From positions 62,001 to 126,000 of the forward strand of contig NZ_JSEH01000004.1 in assembly GCF_000801335.2 (NCBI RefSeq): DNA of 64,000 nucleotides, given 5' to 3'. The position numbers and the translations under genes are program-made. Numbering within the stretch: position 1 is the stretch's first letter; each line of letters starts with the position of its first letter. Under the pieces are notes generated by a model that saw nothing but the letters and a program-made list of their open reading frames with translations, was not told the origin of the DNA and searched no databases. Source of the stretch: Desulfovibrio sp. TomC (GTDB lineage: Bacteria > Desulfobacterota > Desulfovibrionia > Desulfovibrionales > Desulfovibrionaceae). This document shows positions 9,716 to 18,192 of this stretch, in pieces.

Positions 9716-10147
9716 ATGGGAAAGATTCTCGCCATCGACTACGGACAGGCCCGGGTGGGAATCGCCGTCACCGACCCCGAAGGGACCGTTGTCTTTCCCC
9801 TGACCACCATTGCCTGGGACACCCGCGACGCCTTGTTTTGCCGCCTGCTTGCGGTTATCGAGGAACACAAGCCGGCGCGCATCGTCATCGGCTACCCGGC
9901 CCGGGCCGGCGGCGACGAGGGCTTAACCGGCCGGCAGGTGCGCAAATTTGCGGCGCGCCTGAGCCGACGCACCACGTTGCCCATCTGCTTCGCCAACGAG
10001 GCCCATTCCACCGAAGAGGCGGCTGAACGGCTGCGCGAGGCCGGCCATACCGGCCGGGAACTCCTCGCCCGGGTGGACGCCATGTCGGCGGCAGTCATCC
10101 TGGAACGCTACCTCCGCGGTGGGGAAATATGCTTCGATCCATCATAG
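9716..10147 (+). CDS. ruvX: RuvX/YqgF, pre-16S rRNA / Holliday-junction nuclease fold protein
   Basis: A 143-residue RNase H-fold protein. It has the family N-terminus ILAIDYGQARVGIAVTD with the catalytic Asp at residue 8, the FANEAHSTEEA motif near 95, and a distal Asp (RVDAMSAA). It starts 6 bases after the dehydrogenase and overlaps the start of mltG by 19 bases. The family is essential in many bacteria and trims the 5' end of 16S rRNA; the older resolvase name comes from structural similarity. Confidence 0.93.
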   Translation: MGKILAIDYGQARVGIAVTDPEGTVVFPLTTIAWDTRDALFCRLLAVIEEHKPARIVIGYPARAGGDEGLTGRQVRKFAARLSRRTTLPICFANEAHSTEEAAERLREAGHTGRELLARVDAMSAAVILERYLRGGEICFDPS

Positions 10148-11154
10148 CCGGCTTCCTGATTGTCCTTTGCATCCTTGGCGGCCTCGTTGGCTACCGCGCC
10201 TACGAATTTTTGTCCGTACCGCCCCAGACACCGGGCGAAACCAAAACCGTCTTCATCGAACCAGGCCAGTCCTTTGACGCCACCGCCGCCATGCTGGTGG
10301 CCGAAGGCGTGTTGCGCGACGCCGAGGGCTTTAAACTCCTGGCCAAGGTCACGGAGAAAAGCAGCCGCGTCAAAGCCGGCGAGTTCGAAGTTTCAACCGG
10401 CTGGACGCCCATGCGGCTGCTCGACTACCTGACCACGGCCAAGGGGGTGCAGCACAAGCTCTCCGCCCCGGAAGGCCGGACCATGCGCCAGATCGCCAAA
10501 GCGGCCGAAGAGGCCGGCCTATGCTCGGCCCAGGCCTTTTTACGGGCCGCCAGCGACCCGGAATTGCTCAAAAAATACAACATCCCGGCCGAAAACGCCG
10601 AAGGGTTCCTGTTTCCCAATACCTACCTCTTCACCCGCAAACGGGCCGACGACGGAACCTACGTGGTCGAGGCCATGCTCAAGGAATTCTGGAAACAGGC
10701 CGACGCCGTCTGGCCCGGCGACAAGCCCGCCGGCAAGGCGCTCCTCGCCTTCGTCACCATGGCATCCATCGTGGAAAAGGAGACCGGCGTCGATGCCGAG
10801 CGCCCGCGCGTGGCCGGGGTGTTTGCCAACCGCGTGGCCAAGGGCATGCTGCTCCAGACCGATCCCACCATCATCTACGGCCTGGGTGAGAAATATACCG
10901 GCAACATCACCCGCGCCCACCTCGAAGATCCTGCCAATCCCTACAATACCTATACCCGTCCCGGGCTGCCCCCCGGTCCCATCTGTTCGCCAGGACTCAA
11001 ATCCATGCAGGCCGTGGCCAATCCCGAAGTGCATGAGTTCTATTACTTCGTGGCCAACGGCGCAGGCGAACACATATTCAGCAAGACGCTCGACGAACAT
11101 AATAACGCTGTGAACAAGTTCCAGCGCAAGAAGAGTAAAGAGAAGAAAGAGTAA
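10129..11154 (+). CDS. mltG: MltG endolytic murein transglycosylase
   Basis: A 341-residue YceG-family protein. It has an N-terminal membrane anchor (about residues 4-24), a LysM-like region, and the catalytic segment MASIVEKETGVDAERP with the conserved Glu, followed by LLQTDPTIIYG and NTYTRPGLPPGPI. It cuts nascent glycan strands at the outer face of the inner membrane. The start lies inside ruvX (19-base overlap), which suggests coupling. The lysine-rich tail (KKSKEKKE) is followed directly by one of the dispersed GC palindromes. Confidence 0.95.
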   Translation: MLRSIIAGFLIVLCILGGLVGYRAYEFLSVPPQTPGETKTVFIEPGQSFDATAAMLVAEGVLRDAEGFKLLAKVTEKSSRVKAGEFEVSTGWTPMRLLDYLTTAKGVQHKLSAPEGRTMRQIAKAAEEAGLCSAQAFLRAASDPELLKKYNIPAENAEGFLFPNTYLFTRKRADDGTYVVEAMLKEFWKQADAVWPGDKPAGKALLAFVTMASIVEKETGVDAERPRVAGVFANRVAKGMLLQTDPTIIYGLGEKYTGNITRAHLEDPANPYNTYTRPGLPPGPICSPGLKSMQAVANPEVHEFYYFVANGAGEHIFSKTLDEHNNAVNKFQRKKSKEKKE

Positions 11155-11159
11155 GAGGA

Positions 11160-11215
11160 AGATGCCTCCGGCGGCCGGGGGGATCATCCCCCCGGACCCC
11201 TGCAATGGGGGAAGT
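11160..11215 (+). repeat. Dispersed GC palindrome repeat at the 3' end of mltG
   Basis: A conserved GATGCCTCCGGCGGCC block is followed by the palindrome CCGGGGGGATCATCCCCCCGG (21 bases at 11175-11195, described by its arms CCGGGGGGAT / ATCCCCCCGG). After this comes GACCCCTGC. Near-identical units occur at about 18139, 22081 and 27009. Its placement 6 bases after a stop codon suggests a transcription-terminating or mRNA-stabilising hairpin. Confidence 0.75.
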
Positions 11216-11283
11216 TTTCAAGGGGGATTGGCGCTGGTTGACAACCTGACGCCGGGCCGCCGGCAGCCGGGAAGGAGTGCGTC

Positions 11284-12195
11284 ATGGACACCGCTATCGC
11301 TCGGACGATTGCAGCCTGGATGGCCGATCCGGCCAACAATGCCCTGGCTCCGGGACTTGACGAACCCGCCTTTGACACGCCGCTGGTGGGCTGCGCCTCC
11401 GGGGCTGATCCACTGTTCGACTGGCTGCGCAACGACATCGGTCCGGACTTCTACTGGACCCCGGCCGAACCCCTGTCCCTGGCCTTTCCCGACCGGAAGA
11501 TTCGTCCCGAGGACGTGACCGTCATTGCCTGGGTGTTGCCCCAGACCGCGCGGACCCTGGAAGCCCACCGCCGCTGTCGGCTGCTGCCGAGCCTGCCCTG
11601 GTCCCAGGTGCGCCACTACGGCGAGATGATAAACGAAAATTTGCGCCGCTTCGTGGTCGAAACCCTGGTCGGGCAGGGCAGAGCGGCCGTGGCTCCGGTC
11701 CTGCTCCCCCAATGGGACCGGGCCACCTCGGCGCGGTACGGCTTTGCCTCGCGCTGGTCCGAACGCCACGCCGCCCATGTCTGCGGCCTGGGGACCTTTG
11801 GCCTGTCCGATGGGCTGATCACCCCGGCCGGCAAGGCCGTGCGGGTGGGCTCGGTGGTGGCCGAAATGGTCCTGCCGCCAACGCCCCGGCCCTATGCCCG
11901 CCACGACGCATGGTGCCTGCGGGCCGCCGGCGTGCCTTGCCGCTCCTGCATCAAGCGCTGCCCGGCCGGAGCCATCAGCGAAGCCGGCCATGACAAGCAA
12001 CTGTGCTACAACTATATTCGAAACGTCACCGCACCCTATGTCGCCCGGGAGCAGATGCCGGGCATCCCGGTCAACAGCTGCGGCCTGTGCCAGACCGGGA
12101 CGCCCTGTGAACACGGCATTCCCAAGCGGCCCAGGAACCGGCCCGCCGGGGAGACGGCAGGCGGGCAGGCCGGACAGGGCGAGGCCGCCGGATAG
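11284..12195 (+). CDS. QueG-like 4Fe-4S protein
   Basis: A 303-residue soluble protein. The C-terminal third has CRSCIKRCPAGAIS (first 4Fe-4S set, about 219-227) and a second set including CYNYI and CGLCQTGTPCEHGIP. This layout resembles the ferredoxin part of epoxyqueuosine reductase and reductive-dehalogenase relatives. The upstream half carries the basic/aromatic segment typical of that superfamily. AAGGAGTGCGTC precedes the ATG. The gene is monocistronic and ends at a bidirectional terminator shared with phoU. It lacks a clear cobalamin signature, so I call it QueG-like rather than queG. Confidence 0.75.
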   Translation: MDTAIARTIAAWMADPANNALAPGLDEPAFDTPLVGCASGADPLFDWLRNDIGPDFYWTPAEPLSLAFPDRKIRPEDVTVIAWVLPQTARTLEAHRRCRLLPSLPWSQVRHYGEMINENLRRFVVETLVGQGRAAVAPVLLPQWDRATSARYGFASRWSERHAAHVCGLGTFGLSDGLITPAGKAVRVGSVVAEMVLPPTPRPYARHDAWCLRAAGVPCRSCIKRCPAGAISEAGHDKQLCYNYIRNVTAPYVAREQMPGIPVNSCGLCQTGTPCEHGIPKRPRNRPAGETAGGQAGQGEAAG

Positions 12196-12217
12196 GCGGC
12201 GACCACAGCGGCAATGA

Positions 12218-12253
12218 AAAGAACCCGGGGCATCAAAGTGCGCCGGGTTCTTT
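12218..12253. terminator. Bidirectional terminator
   Basis: AAAGAACCCGG pairs with CCGGGTTCTTT (11 bp) around a 14-base loop. An A-rich side and a T-rich side serve both convergent genes (QueG-like on plus, phoU on minus). Confidence 0.85.
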
Positions 12254-12276
12254 CCGTTTGGGCAGACGGCGGCGGC

Positions 12277-12951
12277 TCAGGCCGGGCCGGGCAGCGGGGC
12301 GCACTTGTGCTTGTAGTCCACGGCGCGTCGGATGAAGATGGTCGATTCGGCAATGTTGGCGCACTGGTCGCAGACGCGCTTCAAGCTGTGGGCCACAAAG
12401 GACTGCTGCACGGCCCGCTCCACCGGCCGGGACTCCCGGATCATCTCCGTGGTCACTTCGCGGAAGATGCGCACGTTGAGTTCCAGGGCCGCGGCGTTTT
12501 GCTCGATGACCTTGAGCGCGCAGGCGTCGTCGAGGTCCATGTAGCAGGAGATGGAGGCGGCAAGCAGTTCCAGGGCCAGATCAGCCAGCTGGAGCAGATT
12601 GCTGTGGATGGGCTGGCGCGTTTCCGTGGTCAGCACCAGCACCCGCTCGGCGATGTTGACGGCCTCGTCGCCCAGACGTTCGATATTGACCAGCATCCGC
12701 ATGGAGCCGACGATAAAGCGCAGATCCTTGGCCACGGGATGGTGCAGGGCCAGGATTTTAAGGCTTTCCGAATCAACGCGACATTCGAACTCATTGATTT
12801 CCCGGTCCGCGTCGATGACTTCGCGGGCCAGGGCCGGGTCGTGTTCCTGGAGACTGACCACGGCCTTTTTTACGGCGTCCTGGGCCAGATGCATCATGTG
12901 CAACACATCCACCTTGAGCTTGTGGATGGCTTGATCGAGCGGGCTTTCCAA
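12277..12951 (-). CDS. phoU: Phosphate signalling protein PhoU
   Basis: A 224-residue all-helical protein with two PhoU repeats. The signatures are ALAREVIDADREINEFE in the first repeat, HPVAKDLRFIVGSMRMLV next, and the degenerate second repeat ending in AESTIFIRRAVDYKHK. PhoU dampens PhoR/PhoB signalling and controls the Pst phosphate transporter. No pst or pho genes are adjacent, so regulation by phosphate is inferred only from the family. Confidence 0.95.
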   Translation of the reverse strand: MESPLDQAIHKLKVDVLHMMHLAQDAVKKAVVSLQEHDPALAREVIDADREINEFECRVDSESLKILALHHPVAKDLRFIVGSMRMLVNIERLGDEAVNIAERVLVLTTETRQPIHSNLLQLADLALELLAASISCYMDLDDACALKVIEQNAAALELNVRIFREVTTEMIRESRPVERAVQQSFVAHSLKRVCDQCANIAESTIFIRRAVDYKHKCAPLPGPA

Positions 12952-13116
12952 AACGTGGCTCCTGGTTGGACGCGGGGGTGGGTGGTCGCCCGTCGTCGTC
13001 GTTGGCGATAACCCTTGTCACGAACGGTTTTCGGTTACACCCGAATGCCGGATGTGTGACAATTCGCACAAACTCTGTCAACCGCGCCCCTGGTCTGCCT
13101 GGCTGTGTCGGAGCCG

Positions 13117-14337
13117 TTACGAAAGAGTGTCGCGGTCGCGGACGCCGACCAGATAGAGGATGCTGTCCAGGCCCAGGGTGGAGATGGAGTGGCCGGCCCC
13201 TTTTTTGACCACCGGCTTGGCGTGGTAGGCGATGCCAAGGCCGGCGATGCCGAGCATGGGCAGGTCGTTGGCCCCGTCGCCCACGGCAATGACCTGCTCC
13301 AGGGACAGCCCTTCCTTTTCGGCAATCATCCGCAAGACCTCGGCCTTCTTGGCCGCATCCACGATCTCGCCCACAACGCCGCCGGTCAGCAGGCCGTTTG
13401 CGATTTCCAGCTCGTTGGCAAAGACGTAGTCAATGCCCAGGCGGTCCTTCAGGCGGTTGCCGAAGTAGGTGAACCCGCCGGAGATGATGGCGATTTTGTA
13501 GCCGAAGCGTTTGAGGTTGGTGATCAGCCGCTCGGCCCCGTCGTTTAAGGGGATGCGCTGGGCCACCTCGGCCAGGGTGGCGGCGGGCAGACCTTTTAAG
13601 AGGAGCAGCCGACGGCGCAGGCTTTCCTTGAAATCGATCTCGCCCCGCATGGCCGATTCGGTGATGGCCGAGACCTGCGCGCCGACGCCGGCCGCCTTGG
13701 CCAGTTCGTCAATGACTTCGGCGGCGATCAGCGTCGAGTCCATGTCAAAGGCGACCAGTCGCCGGTTGCGGCGAAAGGCGTTGTCTTCCTGGATGGCGAT
13801 ATCCACGCCCATGTCGGCGGAGATGGCCAGAAATTCGCTTTTCAGCGTGGTCAGGTCGGCCGGCGTGCCGCGCACGGAAAATTCCACGCAGGCCATGCGC
13901 GGGGCGTTGCTGCCGTCTAAGGAGGTGCGGCCGGACAGGCGGTTTATGATGTCGATATTGAGCCCGTTTTGGGCGATGACGCCGGTGACGGCGGCGATAT
14001 GCTCGGCGTTTAAGCTGCGGGCCAGCAGGGTGACGATGCGCCGTTGTTTGCCTTGGGCGTCCACCCAGTTCTCATAGTTGCCGGCATCGACCGGCGTGAA
14101 CGAGAGATTCACCCCAAGCTTGTGGGCGCAAAAGAGCAGATCCTTTAAAAACGGCGTGGACTCGGCCGTGGTCGGCACGCGCACGAGGATGCCAAGGGTC
14201 AGGCTGTCGTGGATGACGGACTGGCCGATGTCCAGGATATCGGCTTTGAATTTGGCCAGCTCGGCGGTGATGGCGGCGGTGAGGCCGGGCTTGTCGTCGC
14301 CGGACACGCGGATGAGGATGATTTCGGGCTGCTGCAT
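13117..14337 (-). CDS. serB: Phosphoserine phosphatase SerB with N-terminal ACT domains
   Basis: A 406-residue enzyme that hydrolyses O-phosphoserine, the last step of serine synthesis. Two tandem ACT-like regulatory domains (about 4-180) precede a HAD phosphatase. The HAD core has DMDSTLI with nucleophile Asp198 and acid Asp200, the SGGFTYF loop II, and GDGANDLPML near 370. I start at ATG 14337 (MQQPEIILIRV), where the ACT homology begins. The frame is open 200 codons further, but that extension overlaps the next gene and has no family content. The Shine-Dalgarno site is weak. Confidence 0.93.
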   Translation of the reverse strand: MQQPEIILIRVSGDDKPGLTAAITAELAKFKADILDIGQSVIHDSLTLGILVRVPTTAESTPFLKDLLFCAHKLGVNLSFTPVDAGNYENWVDAQGKQRRIVTLLARSLNAEHIAAVTGVIAQNGLNIDIINRLSGRTSLDGSNAPRMACVEFSVRGTPADLTTLKSEFLAISADMGVDIAIQEDNAFRRNRRLVAFDMDSTLIAAEVIDELAKAAGVGAQVSAITESAMRGEIDFKESLRRRLLLLKGLPAATLAEVAQRIPLNDGAERLITNLKRFGYKIAIISGGFTYFGNRLKDRLGIDYVFANELEIANGLLTGGVVGEIVDAAKKAEVLRMIAEKEGLSLEQVIAVGDGANDLPMLGIAGLGIAYHAKPVVKKGAGHSISTLGLDSILYLVGVRDRDTLS

Positions 14338-14486
14338 GGGGAGGCTATAGCGCCGGGCCGGCCCGGGGGCAAGATGGGGGCGCGTCCTCACCCTGGCCTT
14401 TGCATCTCTGGCCGCTGGCGCCGGCGAGCTGTCTTGTTGCCCCCGTTTGTTGTGGCCGCGAGCCGGAAATAGCCCGGCCAAGCGTT

Positions 14487-15785
14487 TCAGGGGTGCTTCG
14501 GGGCTGGCCGGTCGGCCTCGTATTCCCGCAATTTTTGGGCCACCACTGCCGCTGCCGCCCGGATGCCGGCCGGCCCCCAGTGGGTGTCGTCGCGCCAGAA
14601 AACATAGCCCCCTTCCGGCAGGAGACGGCCGGCTGCTTCGGTCAGGGCCGGCGTGAGGTCGTAGGCCGGGATGCCCCATTGGTCGAGATAGCGCTGCATG
14701 TCGGTGAATCCCGAGGCCGGCCGGGGCAGGGGCGGTTTGTCCGGGGCGTCGATGAAGTCGTAGTAGACCCGGTATTTGGCCGGGATGAAAAAGACCATGG
14801 CCACGCGGGAGAGGGCTTCGGGAGGTGGGGCGGAGAACGTGAAGCTGCAGTGGGCAAACAGCGCCGCATCGGTGTAGGGACCGTAGAAGCCGACGTCCTT
14901 TGCGCCAATGCGGTAGGTATCGGTTAGGTCGTAGGCGTTGCCGGAATATTTCTGCCACACCTGCAAAGACATGTTGATGATGGTCATGGGAAGCTCTATG
15001 GCGCCGTTGATGGCTTTGGCCAGGCGTATTTTCCAGGCGCTGTAAGGCGGAAGATCGGCTGTCTCAAATTTCTTGCGTTGCTTCGAACTGCACGACAAGT
15101 CATTTCCTTCGAAAACGAACAGGGCGAATCGGACCTCCTTGCTCTTTTCCTTGAGAAAACGATCGGCGTATTGCAGGTAGTCGTCCGGGTTCCCCGGGAA
15201 ACCGAGAGAATAGGTGTCCAGGCCGAATTCGGTGCGCAGGACATTGCCCAAAAGAGCGCTCTGGTCCGTCCCGGTCCCGGCGACAAAGGAATCACCGACC
15301 AGCGCCATGGATTGCCCGTGGTAGTCGCTGTCGTTGCGAAAGCCCAGGTCATCCGTGTGAAACGCCACATGGCGCGCTTCCCGGATGGATGCCGGAGCCA
15401 GGGGGTCCATGGCCAGGATGTCGCCAAAGCGCATGGTCATGGCGTCCTCGACATTGGGCGTGTAATGGCCAGGGCCGAAGTATTTGTCGTCCATGCGATA
15501 GGCCGTGGTGACGGCATCCGTCTTGGTCAGGAAACGGAGCATCCCTTCAGCCAGCCCGAGGGTGAGAAGGAGTGATATGAAAAAGAGAAACAGTTCTTTT
15601 GCATCAAGACGGTAGGCCAGGATGAGAAGGAGAGACAGGAAGAGAATATCAAGGCTGTAATGGAGCGTAAATGGTGCAATGATGCAGGCACAGCCAAAGA
15701 CACTTGCCGATTTATAAAGAATATTTTTGCAATTCATTTTCATGTTGAAGAGCCTGGTCATCCTCTTGGCAAGCAATAAGGGCAT
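14487..15785 (-). CDS. Membrane-anchored SGNH hydrolase, AlgJ/AlgX-like
   Basis: Up to 432 residues. Two or three hydrophobic segments lie in the first 85 residues, followed by a periplasmic SGNH-hydrolase-like domain. This has ALVGDSFVAGTG (block I with the nucleophile Ser), the FEGND segment (block III Asn) and a C-terminal DDTHWGPAG with the Asp-x-x-His dyad. This set resembles AlgJ/AlgX-type polysaccharide O-acetyltransferases. The start is uncertain: ATGs at 15785, 15761 and 15743 are all possible and none has a strong ribosome site. The upstream part is AT-richer than its neighbours, which may indicate transfer. The substrate polymer is unknown. Confidence 0.8.
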   Translation of the reverse strand: MPLLLAKRMTRLFNMKMNCKNILYKSASVFGCACIIAPFTLHYSLDILFLSLLLILAYRLDAKELFLFFISLLLTLGLAEGMLRFLTKTDAVTTAYRMDDKYFGPGHYTPNVEDAMTMRFGDILAMDPLAPASIREARHVAFHTDDLGFRNDSDYHGQSMALVGDSFVAGTGTDQSALLGNVLRTEFGLDTYSLGFPGNPDDYLQYADRFLKEKSKEVRFALFVFEGNDLSCSSKQRKKFETADLPPYSAWKIRLAKAINGAIELPMTIINMSLQVWQKYSGNAYDLTDTYRIGAKDVGFYGPYTDAALFAHCSFTFSAPPPEALSRVAMVFFIPAKYRVYYDFIDAPDKPPLPRPASGFTDMQRYLDQWGIPAYDLTPALTEAAGRLLPEGGYVFWRDDTHWGPAGIRAAAAVVAQKLREYEADRPAPKHP

Positions 15786-16037
15786 TGGGCCTATAGCCCT
15801 TTACCGCTGTCCTTGCAAGACTGTGGCCGATGCGGGTGTCGGGAGGGGGAGGCTTTGCGTGGAGGGCGGGGAGCCGGCCTTGTGTCGCTGACGATTTCCC
15901 TTTCCCCGGTTGGCGATTTCGGGTATCTTTGACGACGAGACGCTAGCAAACGCCCCTCTCCGTCTCCCTTACCGATTTCCCGCGCCCGGGCCGGCTACGT
16001 CCGGTCTGGAGGCTCAAACAGCTTATCTGGAGGACAA

Positions 16038-16280
16038 GTGGCCAAAAACGCTTATACTTTTGCAAAGCGGTCCAAGGAATTGGCAAAGAAAAAGAAGAAA
16101 GAAGAAAAGCTCGTGCGCAAGAATCAGCGCGGCGATGTCGAAGAAGGCCCGGTCTACGACGAGGCCACCGGGCAAATCATCTATCCCCAGGCTGCCGACG
16201 CTGAAAATGCCGTCGAAGGCGCAGCCGATGGGGACGCCGAAGCGCCGGCCAAATCCCCGGACGCAGTCGACCGCCCGTAA
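16038..16280 (+). CDS. Small charged protein with a basic N-terminus
   Basis: An 80-residue soluble protein. The first 30 residues are strongly basic (RSKELAKKKKKEEKLVRKNQ) and probably helical; the last 30 are acidic and rich in Ala, Glu and Asp. The start is GTG at 16038 with TGGAGGA 5 bases upstream, a good match. Proteins of this shape occur in many delta-proteobacteria and often bind nucleic acid or ribosomes, but I do not recognise a characterised family. The gene is monocistronic. Confidence 0.7.
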   Translation: MAKNAYTFAKRSKELAKKKKKEEKLVRKNQRGDVEEGPVYDEATGQIIYPQAADAENAVEGAADGDAEAPAKSPDAVDRP

Positions 16281-16450
16281 ATTCCGTCCCGCGCCAACGG
16301 GCCAAGGGCCGCTGGTCAGACCAGTGCGCCGTAGCCGGCGCATCCCCCATTGGCGTCACGCAGACAGTTCGGACGCGGTCAGGCCGAGCAGGCCGCTTCC
16401 CCCGGGCAAACGCCCCCCCGACAGTAGACGGGGGGAGCGTCCCTGCCCTG

Positions 16451-16627
16451 TTACGGCAGCAGAAACGACGGCGTTTTCTGCCGGAAACTGCGAAAATCCT
16501 GCCGCCCCTGAATCTGGGTCAGACAGTCGTCGCTGTCACGGTTATACAGCCGCGCCAGTTCCCCGTTGCCGACCGGGGCGCAGGCTGCGGCCAAGAGCGT
16601 GAGCAGTGCTACGGCAAATCGAAGCAT
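16451..16627 (-). CDS. Small putative lipoprotein
   Basis: A 58-residue protein with a signal segment MLRFAVALLTLLAAACAP; the lipobox cysteine is residue 16, giving a mature part of about 42 residues with a further cysteine (DDCLTQIQG). GGGAG lies before the ATG at 16627. It faces the charged small gene convergently and has the dispersed repeat at 16708 upstream. The function is unknown. Confidence 0.7.
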   Translation of the reverse strand: MLRFAVALLTLLAAACAPVGNGELARLYNRDSDDCLTQIQGRQDFRSFRQKTPSFLLP

Positions 16628-16707
16628 AGTCGTCTCCCTGGCCGATTTTGCCGGCCGCTCCGCATATTGCAGCATTCATGCCCAATGTTTCCCCCTGGCG
16701 CCGGGGA

Positions 16708-16865
16708 CCTGGGGGATCCCCCCGGCCGCCGGAGGCCTCTTCCCGTCTTTTCCTGCGCAACTTCCGCGCCCTGACTTGGCCCGGCGCATCGTCAAATCAG
16801 ACAAACCCAGGCGGGTTTCCAAAGGGCAGTGCCCTTTGGCCGCCGGAGGCATCTTCTGCCTTGCT
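16708..16865. repeat. Composite dispersed repeat (long form)
   Basis: It starts with a GGGGGATCCCCCC palindrome plus the CCGCCGGAGGC module. A block of about 100 bases follows, then GGGTTTCCAAAGGGCA-TGCCCTTTGG, and a second CCGCCGGAGGC module. The middle and right parts recur inverted at 36650-36760, with a 27-base exact match at 16741-16767 versus 36733-36759. It sits between the small lipoprotein gene and the class V aminotransferase. Confidence 0.75.
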
Positions 16866-16933
16866 GCCGACGCATTGCAGCCCCCGCTCTTTTTCCGTAT
16901 GATTCCCCGCTTACCGCAACAGGGAGCAGTCAT

Positions 16934-18067
16934 ATGGCCAATGCGCCGTTTCCGGAAATCACGCTTTTTATCACCGGCCCGACCTATGTCCGGCCCGAAG
17001 TGCGCGCTGCCGGGGCCTGGCCCGAATACGGGCACCGCGACGCCGAGAATGCCAAGCGTTTCGAATCCATTTTCCATAATCTCGGCGTCATTGCCGATCT
17101 GCCCGCCGACTACCGCACCATCCTGTTTCTGGGATCGGGGTCCACGGCCATGGAGGCGTCCATCCGGTCGCTGGTGGCTGCGGACGAGACTGTGCTCCAC
17201 GCCACGGTCGGGGCCTTTGGCGACCTGTGGCACAAGATGTCGGTGGCCAACGGCAAAAAGACCGTGCATCTGGCTTTCGAGCCGGGCCGGCCGGTCGATC
17301 CGGCCGCGCTGGAGGCGGCCATGGCCGAGCACAAGCCGGCGGTGGTGGCCATCACCCACAACGAGACGTCAACCGGCCTTGCCAACGACGTGCCGGCCCT
17401 GTGCAAAATCATCAAGGCCCACGGAGCCTTGGCCCTGGTCGATGGGGTGAGCATCTTTGGCGGCGCGCCGTGCCCCATTGCCGCCTCGGGCTGTGATTTT
17501 TACGCCACGGCCACCCAGAAGTCCCTGGGCCTGCACGCCGGCTTCGGCATCGGCTTTGTCAGTCCGGCCGCCATCGAAAAAGCCCGCCATGTCGCCTGCC
17601 GGGGCCATGCCACCGATATTTTGAGCCATCTGGGCCGGGCCGAGAAATTCCAGACCCAGTCCACGCCAAACGGGGCGTTGGGCAACCAGATGTATCTGCA
17701 ACTGCGCTATATCGTGGAAGAAGAGGGGCTGGCCGCGCGGTACGCCCGACACGAGGCCATGCGGGACATGGCCGTGGCCTTTGTGAAGAGACTGCCGGGC
17801 TATGAACTCTTTGCCGCCGAGGGGTTCCGTTCGCCCACGGTCACGGCCGTGGCGGTGGCCCCGGGCATGACGGCGGCCGATCTGCGGGCCGTCAAGGAGG
17901 CCCTGCGTCCCCGGGGCTACCTGTTTGATCCCGGCTATGCCAAGCTCAACGAAGACCTCGAAGCCGCCGGTAAGCGCCCGATTTTCCGCATCGGCCACAT
18001 GGGCGACATCACCCCGGCCATGCTGGAAGCGTATCTGAAGGATCTGGGCGAGGTGCTGGTCCGCTAA
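16934..18067 (+). CDS. Class V aminotransferase (alanine-glyoxylate / serine-pyruvate type)
   Basis: A 377-residue PLP enzyme of fold type I. Landmarks are the N-terminal FITGPTYVRPEV, the phosphate-binding LGSGSTAMEAS (67-77), the PLP-ring Asp170 in ALVDGVSIFG, and the Schiff-base Lys196 in TATQKSLGLHAG. Family members move the amino group of alanine, serine or phosphoserine onto glyoxylate, pyruvate or hydroxypyruvate. AGGGAGCAG precedes the ATG. The gene is monocistronic, with dispersed repeats on both sides. A role in serine or glycine metabolism would fit the nearby serB, but that is inference. Confidence 0.9.
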   Translation: MANAPFPEITLFITGPTYVRPEVRAAGAWPEYGHRDAENAKRFESIFHNLGVIADLPADYRTILFLGSGSTAMEASIRSLVAADETVLHATVGAFGDLWHKMSVANGKKTVHLAFEPGRPVDPAALEAAMAEHKPAVVAITHNETSTGLANDVPALCKIIKAHGALALVDGVSIFGGAPCPIAASGCDFYATATQKSLGLHAGFGIGFVSPAAIEKARHVACRGHATDILSHLGRAEKFQTQSTPNGALGNQMYLQLRYIVEEEGLAARYARHEAMRDMAVAFVKRLPGYELFAAEGFRSPTVTAVAVAPGMTAADLRAVKEALRPRGYLFDPGYAKLNEDLEAAGKRPIFRIGHMGDITPAMLEAYLKDLGEVLVR

Positions 18068-18138
18068 CAGGCCCTGGCGTCCGTCGGCCGGCTTGTCTCC
18101 GGTCGTCAGGAACCCATGGAACCCTTTTTCCCGGTGCA

Positions 18139-18180
18139 GGGGTCCGGGGGGATCATCCCCCCGGCCGCCGGAGGCATCTT
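18139..18180 (-). repeat. Dispersed GC palindrome repeat
   Basis: GGGGTCC, then a G6-ATCAT-C6 palindrome, then GGCCGCCGGAGGCATCTT. It lies between the convergent aminotransferase gene and the TtuA-like gene. Read on the minus strand it matches the orientation of the mltG copy, and a run of A residues on the plus strand (18181-18188) gives T residues before the palindrome on the minus strand. Confidence 0.75.
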
Positions 18181-18192
18181 TAAAAAAGAAAC

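Noticed and set aside
14338-14958. A 200-residue N-terminal extension of SerB
   Set aside because: The frame is open, but it overlaps the SGNH-hydrolase gene, has low-complexity Pro/Arg-rich composition, and the ACT homology begins exactly at 14337.
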